Positions 4,990 through 8,974 of a DNA stretch of 8,974 nt are shown here, in pieces (position 1 is the first letter of the stretch; every line of letters begins with the position of its first letter). The DNA is from an archaeon (GTDB lineage Archaea > Thermoproteota > Nitrososphaeria > Nitrososphaerales > JACAEJ01). The notes under the pieces are model-generated. The model did no database searches. It was not told where the DNA came from and saw only the letters and a list, made by a program, of their open reading frames with translations. The stretch is from the NCBI GenBank assembly GCA_024256265.1, contig JACGUK010000044.1:1-8974 (forward strand), given 5' to 3'. A program made the translations under genes and the position numbers.

Positions 4990-7900
4990 GTGGATAAAAA
5001 AGGTCTTGATCTTAGGGAGTGGAGCAATAAAGATAGGAGAGGCTGGAGAGTTTGACTACTCAGGTGCACAGGCTATAAAAGCTTTGAAGGAAGAGGAAAT
5101 AAAGGTAATACTTGTCAATCCCAACATAGCAACAATCCAAACAGACAAGAAGTTTGTCGATATGGTTTATTTTCTTCCAATAAACCCAGAATTTGTTGAA
5201 AAAATCATAGAAAAAGAAAGACCAGATGGAATACTTTTAGGGTTTGGGGGCCAGACCGCATTAAATTGTGGCGTAGAATTGGCAGAAAATGGAATTTTAG
5301 AGAAATACAATGTAAAGGTTTTAGGAACTGGTATAGAAGCGATAAAGATCGCCGATGACAGAAATTTCTTCAGAGAGACTATGATAGAAAATGGTATACC
5401 AATTCCAAGAAGCAAAAAAGCAAATTCCATCGATGAAGCAATACAAGTTGCTGATGAGATAGGCTATCCAGTAATGATAAGAGTTGCTTACACATTAGGT
5501 GGGCAAGGGTCTGGGGTAGCGCATAATAGAGAAGAATTGGCAGAGATAGTAGCAAGAGGCTTGGTTCACAGTAGAATCAAACAAGTCCTAATCGAAGAAT
5601 ACCTCGGGAAGTGGAAAGAAGTGGAATATGAAGTGATGAGAGATTGTGAGGATAATTGCATAATAGTCTGTAATATGGAAAACTTTGATCCTATGGGAAT
5701 CCATACTGGAGACAGTATTGTCATTGCACCTTCCCAGACTTTGACTAATAGAGAATATCATATTTTAAGAATGGCTAGTTTTAAAGTCATAAGATCTTTA
5801 GGAATAATAGGAGAATGTAACATACAATTCGCTATAGACCCTAACTCCGAACAATTTAGGGTAATAGAAGTGAATTCTCGATTATCGAGAAGCTCTGCCC
5901 TTGCATCAAAAGCTACTGGTTATCCTATAGCGTATATAGCTGCAAAGCTTGCCATTGGTTACACCTTACCTGAATTGATGAACAAAGTTACAGGGGTAAC
6001 TACTGCTTGCTTTGAGCCTGCATTAGATTACGTTGTAGTTAAGATTCCTAGATGGGATTTTCAGAAGTTCAAACATGTTAGTAGAAGAATAGGAACTCAG
6101 ATGAAATCTGTAGGAGAAGTTATGGCTATCGGTAGAACCTTTGAGGAGGCTTTACAGAAAGCAGTAAGGATGCTCGATATAGATAAAGAATTGACAGACG
6201 TTGATGATTTAGAAGTTGGCGGAGAAGATATCTTTGCTATAGAGATGATAGAGCATAAATTAGAGAATCCTACAGATAAAAGAATATTTTACATTGTTAA
6301 GGCACTACAATCTGGCATAGATGTAAAAAGAATCTCTGAATTGACTGGCATAGATCCATGGTTCTTAAACAAAATCAAAGGCATAGTAGACTTCCAAGAA
6401 TTACTGAAGAAGAATTTAAACCCTGAGAATATAAAGAGAGCTAAGCAACTTGGTTTTTCAGATGGAAAGATTGGTAGCATAGTTGGAAAAAGTGAAGCAG
6501 AAATCAGGAAGACAAGAAAATCTTTAGGCATATTGCCAGTGATAAAGCAGATAGACACTCTTGCAGCAGAATGGCCCGCTACCACCAACTACCTTTATCT
6601 CACCTACAACGGTTACATAGATGATATAGAAATCTTAAGAAGAAGCAAAGTTGTTGTCCTTGGCTCTGGTTGTTATAGGATAGGTTCAAGCGTCGAGTTT
6701 GATTGGTGTTGTGTGAACATGGCTTGGGCTTTAAAGGAAAAGAGCATAGAAGAGGTCATAATGATAAATTATAATCCAGAAACTGTCTCAACTGATTATG
6801 ATGTTTTGGATAAGCTATACTTTGAAGAATTAACTTTGGAAAGAGTTTTAGATATAGTTGAAAAAGAGAAACCTGAAGGAATAGTTGTAAGTGTAGGTGG
6901 GCAGATACCTAACAATTTGGCTATGAAGCTAGTTAACAATGGTGTAAAGATATTGGGAACCGCTGCTGAAGACATAGATAGGGCTGAAGACAGATCAAAG
7001 TTCAGCACAATACTTGATGAATTAGGGATAAAGCAACCTGAATGGAGCAAGTTAGAAACGATTGAAAAGGCAAAGGAATTTGCAGATAAGATAAATTACC
7101 CTGTATTGGTAAGACCATCTTACGTTCTTTCAGGTTCTGCGATGAACGTGGCTTTCGATGAAAAACAATTAGAAGATTACCTAAGCAGAGCAACTAAAGT
7201 ATCAAAAGAGTATCCTGTGGTTATCTCAAAATTCATCACCTATGCCAAAGAGGTTGAGGTTGATGGAGTTTGCGATGGAGAAAATGTCTTCATAGGTGCA
7301 ATAATAGAGCATGTAGAGAATGCGGGTATTCACTCAGGAGATGCCACAATGTGCATACCATCCATCAATATTCCAAACGATGTTAAAGATAGAATAAGAG
7401 ATTACACAAGAAGAATAGCTAGAAGATTGGATATTAAAGGACCTTTTAACATTCAGTACATAGTAAAAGACGAGGAAGTTTATGTTATAGAATGTAACTT
7501 GAGAGCATCGAGAAGCATGCCCTTCGTTTCAAAGACTACTGGCATAAATCTGATGGACGTTGCTGCAAATGCTATACTGAGAAGAAAGATCAAAGACGGC
7601 GAGGCTTCAGCAGATAAATCCAGTGTAAAAGTCCCTCAATTCTCTTTTATGAGATTAGAAGGCGCAGACCCTATAACTGGAGTTGAGATGGTTTCTACGG
7701 GAGAGGTGGCTTGCTTTGGGGAGAGTTTTGAGGATGCTTTTCTAAAGGCTCTTGTGGCTGGAGGTCTAAGCGTACCTAAGAAGGGAGATTCAATCCTCAT
7801 TACAGTTGGTGGTTATAAAGAAAGCATAATTTCTATAGCGAAGAAATTTTTGGAGAAAGAATTTCAAATATATGCTACAGAGCACACAGCAGAAGCGTTG

Positions 7901-8143
7901 ATTAAAAACGATATAAAATGTGAAGTCTTGCACAAAGTAAGTGAGGGAAAACAGCCTAATATCCTCGATTATTTGATAAATCAAAAGATAAAATTGGTGA
8001 TCAATGTTCTAAAGTTGGAAGGATCAAGTTCTCTAAAAGCATTGGATGATGATTACATAATAAGAAGGAAGGCTGTGGAGTTCGGGATTCCTGTTATAAC
8101 AAATCTTGAACTTACAGATGCTTTGGCAAACGCTATTAAATGA
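4976..8143 (+). CDS. carB: Carbamoyl-phosphate synthase large subunit
   Basis: CarB forms carboxyphosphate and carbamate, then phosphorylates carbamate to carbamoyl phosphate, using two ATP and ammonia from CarA. At 1055 residues it is a single, unsplit chain close to the usual length; some archaea carry carB in two pieces. The first half begins with a dinucleotide-like LILGSGAIKIGEAGEFDYSG (11-30), followed by ATP-grasp 1 (VLIEEYLGKWKEVEYEVMRD, and EVNSRLSRSSALASKATGYP). A linker/oligomerisation region spans roughly 400-550. The second half restarts at VVVLGSGCYRIGSSVEFDW (about 559) with ATP-grasp 2 (VISKFITYAKEVEVDGVCDG, and IECNLRASRSMPFVSKTTG). An MGS-like allosteric domain fills about 935-1055 (ITVGGYKES, DYIIRRKAVEFGIPVITN), the usual site for UMP or ornithine control. 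Start TTG 4976 has GAGGT (4963-4967) 8 nt upstream, inside the end of carA, so the two are cotranscribed and translationally coupled. Confidence 0.97.
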   Translation: MPKFEWIKKVLILGSGAIKIGEAGEFDYSGAQAIKALKEEEIKVILVNPNIATIQTDKKFVDMVYFLPINPEFVEKIIEKERPDGILLGFGGQTALNCGVELAENGILEKYNVKVLGTGIEAIKIADDRNFFRETMIENGIPIPRSKKANSIDEAIQVADEIGYPVMIRVAYTLGGQGSGVAHNREELAEIVARGLVHSRIKQVLIEEYLGKWKEVEYEVMRDCEDNCIIVCNMENFDPMGIHTGDSIVIAPSQTLTNREYHILRMASFKVIRSLGIIGECNIQFAIDPNSEQFRVIEVNSRLSRSSALASKATGYPIAYIAAKLAIGYTLPELMNKVTGVTTACFEPALDYVVVKIPRWDFQKFKHVSRRIGTQMKSVGEVMAIGRTFEEALQKAVRMLDIDKELTDVDDLEVGGEDIFAIEMIEHKLENPTDKRIFYIVKALQSGIDVKRISELTGIDPWFLNKIKGIVDFQELLKKNLNPENIKRAKQLGFSDGKIGSIVGKSEAEIRKTRKSLGILPVIKQIDTLAAEWPATTNYLYLTYNGYIDDIEILRRSKVVVLGSGCYRIGSSVEFDWCCVNMAWALKEKSIEEVIMINYNPETVSTDYDVLDKLYFEELTLERVLDIVEKEKPEGIVVSVGGQIPNNLAMKLVNNGVKILGTAAEDIDRAEDRSKFSTILDELGIKQPEWSKLETIEKAKEFADKINYPVLVRPSYVLSGSAMNVAFDEKQLEDYLSRATKVSKEYPVVISKFITYAKEVEVDGVCDGENVFIGAIIEHVENAGIHSGDATMCIPSINIPNDVKDRIRDYTRRIARRLDIKGPFNIQYIVKDEEVYVIECNLRASRSMPFVSKTTGINLMDVAANAILRRKIKDGEASADKSSVKVPQFSFMRLEGADPITGVEMVSTGEVACFGESFEDAFLKALVAGGLSVPKKGDSILITVGGYKESIISIAKKFLEKEFQIYATEHTAEALIKNDIKCEVLHKVSEGKQPNILDYLINQKIKLVINVLKLEGSSSLKALDDDYIIRRKAVEFGIPVITNLELTDALANAIK

Positions 8144-8190
8144 AATTGAGTCGAAAAATCTTGACCCAAAAAATGCATTGTTTAATCAAA

Positions 8191-8202
8191 AACTATAAAT
8201 AG
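8191..8202 (+). promoter_or_regulatory. TATA box of the structured RNA
   Basis: aactataaatag is the cleanest TATA box in the window. Its centre (about 8197) lies 24-27 bp before the first base of the closing stem at 8221-8224, so the transcript would begin exactly where the RNA fold begins. It sits 50 bp after the carB stop, which makes the RNA an independent transcription unit. Confidence 0.6.
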
Positions 8203-8220
8203 AATTTTTAGCATATAATG

Positions 8221-8465
8221 TGTGCTACCCAGCCGGAAAAGGTGTGGGTCTGTTGATCGAACTCGCATGTCAGGGGAAGCCTTGGCATGTTGCGCGGGTC
8301 GACGGTCGTCTGACCGCTGTGATGTGAGGCTTATGGGAAACCATAAGGCTCCCTATAGCGACTAGATGAGGGCCAACCAGTAAGGCAACGTGGGGGTAAA
8401 GACCATATGCGTTGCAAGACTGGAAAGCCACATCCATTCCGAGAGTTGGGTAGCTCCGTCTTATT
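8221..8465 (+). ncRNA. Structured non-coding RNA of about 240 nt, family not identified
   Basis: A GC-rich island with no sensible reading frame, between a strong TATA box and a T-run, folds by eye as follows. The ends pair, 8224-8231 with 8447-8454 (8 bp). The rod continues with CGGAA/TTCCG (8234-8238 with 8437-8441) and TGTGG/CCACA (8243-8247 with 8428-8432). A junction then carries two arms. Arm A is closed by 8256-8258 with 8365-8367 and 8263-8266 with 8358-8361, and holds three hairpins: 8267-8275/8280-8288 with a GAAG loop, 8297-8303/8308-8315 with one bulge, and 8330-8336/8341-8347 with a GAAA tetraloop. Arm B pairs 8377-8381 with 8419-8423 and 8385-8390 with 8410-8415 around a symmetric AAG/AAG internal loop. 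The SRP helix-8 signature and the RNase P CR-I/CR-V blocks are not found. A divergent housekeeping RNA remains possible. Confidence 0.72.
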
Positions 8466-8470
8466 TTTTT
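8461..8470 (+). terminator. T-run terminator after the structured RNA
   Basis: ttattttttt follows six bases after the closing stem of the RNA (ends 8454). Oligo-T runs directly downstream of a transcript are the normal archaeal termination signal and define the likely 3' end near 8460-8470. Confidence 0.55.
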
Positions 8471-8639
8471 GAATTAAATCATACTTATATCATAAAAATC
8501 GTAAATGCTTTCCCATAGGTTTGAGGTTTTTGCCGCTATATTTATGTGCTTAATCAATGGTTTGCAACCAAGTCATCACTATCAAGGCTGATCCTCAAAC
8601 CGATGGCTATTATACGATAGATGAAATATGCTACTGTTG
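8471..8639. other. AT-rich spacer without a supported gene
   Basis: About 170 bp separate the structured RNA from the stop of the ester-cyclase gene. It contains a TATA-like tatattta (8537-8544) and the first codons of a plus-strand frame from ATG 8557 that then runs antisense through the cyclase gene. The TATA-to-ATG distance (about 17 bp) is too short for a leaderless start and no Shine-Dalgarno is present, so I do not call a gene here. Confidence 0.5.
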
Positions 8640-8974
8640 TTATTTCTCGGTCTGTTTTGGCGAAGGAATAGCCCCAAGCTGTTGCATCAATTCTAGGGAG
8701 TTAAACTCCGCCCACAATTCCACTATCTTGCCGCCAGCGACACGTACTATATATATAGCCGTTATTGAAACCTTCTTGCCAGTAGGAGAAACGCCCATAA
8801 ACTCACCCTTATGCGTGCCGTGCCCTACAATACGTGCAACAACCTTATCTCCTTCGACTATAATATCCTCGATGGCGACACGAAGATCAGGAAACGCTTT
8901 TCGGATAAGGCTGCGGACCTGTTTCAAGCCCTCTAGTCCTGGTGGCTGTCCTGGAAAGGGATTATGATCAACGA
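8640..8974 (-). CDS. SnoaL-like ester cyclase family protein (partial, 5' end outside window)
   Basis: The minus-strand frame is open from the window edge to TAA at 8640-8642. The first visible codons spell VDHNPFPGQPPGLEGLKQ, before any internal start, so the gene begins outside the window; a TTG at 8925-8927 would be an artificial start. The 110 visible residues match the SnoaL-like/ester cyclase branch of the NTF2-like fold: the DHN...PG entry, FPDLRVAIEDIIVEGDKVVARI, GTHKGEFMGVSPTGKKV, IYIVRVAGGKIVELWAEFNSLELMQQLGAIP. Only the first helix region is missing. Named members close polyketide rings, but most relatives have unknown substrates and roles. The DNA is more GC-rich than carAB (31 of 60 bases in 8881-8940), and the family is most familiar from bacteria, so lateral acquisition is plausible. 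Confidence 0.85.
   Translation of the reverse strand, partial: VDHNPFPGQPPGLEGLKQVRSLIRKAFPDLRVAIEDIIVEGDKVVARIVGHGTHKGEFMGVSPTGKKVSITAIYIVRVAGGKIVELWAEFNSLELMQQLGAIPSPKQTEK

Noticed and set aside
8221..8465. Calling the structured RNA SRP RNA or RNase P RNA
   Set aside because: Position, length, promoter and closed ends suit a housekeeping RNA. However, the SRP helix-8 motif is absent and no Alu-type hairpins follow the 5' stem. For RNase P, ggggaag (8273-8279) and agatga (8364-8369) faintly recall CR-I and the J18/2 region, but the ACAGAA/GGCTTA block before the 3' end is missing and ggctta at 8329-8334 lies inside a hairpin. I left the family open.
8221..8465. Retron-type RNA, suggested by the end-pairing inverted repeats
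   Set aside because: No reverse transcriptase is encoded in the window; the adjacent gene is a SnoaL-like protein.
8557..8967. Plus-strand frame of 136 codons
   Set aside because: Most of it is antisense to the well-supported ester-cyclase gene and is rich in Cys, Pro, Ser and Thr, as antisense frames often are. No ribosome site is present, and the nearest TATA box is too close to the ATG.
1..8974. CRISPR arrays, insertion sequences, attachment sites
   Set aside because: I saw no direct repeat series, transposase or integrase reading frame, or terminal inverted repeats. The tRNA-Gly 3' end is not repeated elsewhere that I can see.

Overview
The window looks archaeal. Coding starts are preceded by TATA-like boxes at the archaeal distance. 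Three genes appear to be leaderless, with the start codon about 25-28 bp from the TATA box. Where Shine-Dalgarno motifs occur they are GGAG, GAGGT or AGGTG. The tRNA gene does not encode CCA, and TTG starts are common. The protein families also fit an archaeon: a stand-alone Lrp-type RAM domain, an archaeal GlmU-like sugar nucleotidyltransferase, a CitG-like protein and a small Rieske protein. The AT-rich composition, contrasting with a GC-rich structured RNA, would suit a Thermoproteota (Bathyarchaeia- or Nitrososphaeria-like) lineage, but that placement is only an inference.

Left part (1-1910). A truncated secreted-protein gene runs leftward off the window. It diverges from a CitG/MdcB-family gene (220-1236) across one short AT-rich promoter region. 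A convergent, very small Lrp/AsnC ligand-binding-domain gene follows (1376-1600, minus strand). Then comes a tRNA-Gly with anticodon CCC (1833-1907) with its own TATA box.

Middle (1931-3636). A sugar-1-phosphate nucleotidyltransferase with a left-handed beta-helix tail lies on the minus strand. It diverges from a soluble Rieske [2Fe-2S] protein across a spacer of about 100 bp that holds two opposed TATA boxes.

Right-centre (3673-8143). An operon encodes both subunits of carbamoyl-phosphate synthetase. carA begins at TTG 3865 and carB overlaps it by 14 bp. A 47-codon reading frame (3729-3872) precedes carA and overlaps its start by 8 bp. The two Car proteins together make carbamoyl phosphate from glutamine, bicarbonate and ATP for arginine and pyrimidine synthesis.

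Right end (8144-8974). After carB there is a strong TATA box. It is followed by a GC-rich stretch of about 240 nt that folds by eye into one closed, branched structure and ends in a T-run. I read it as an abundant non-coding RNA. It lacks the signature sequences of SRP RNA and RNase P RNA as I know them, so its identity is open, and it is the most interesting object in the window. An AT-rich spacer then leads to a truncated SnoaL-like ester-cyclase gene on the minus strand, whose composition is more GC-rich than its neighbours.
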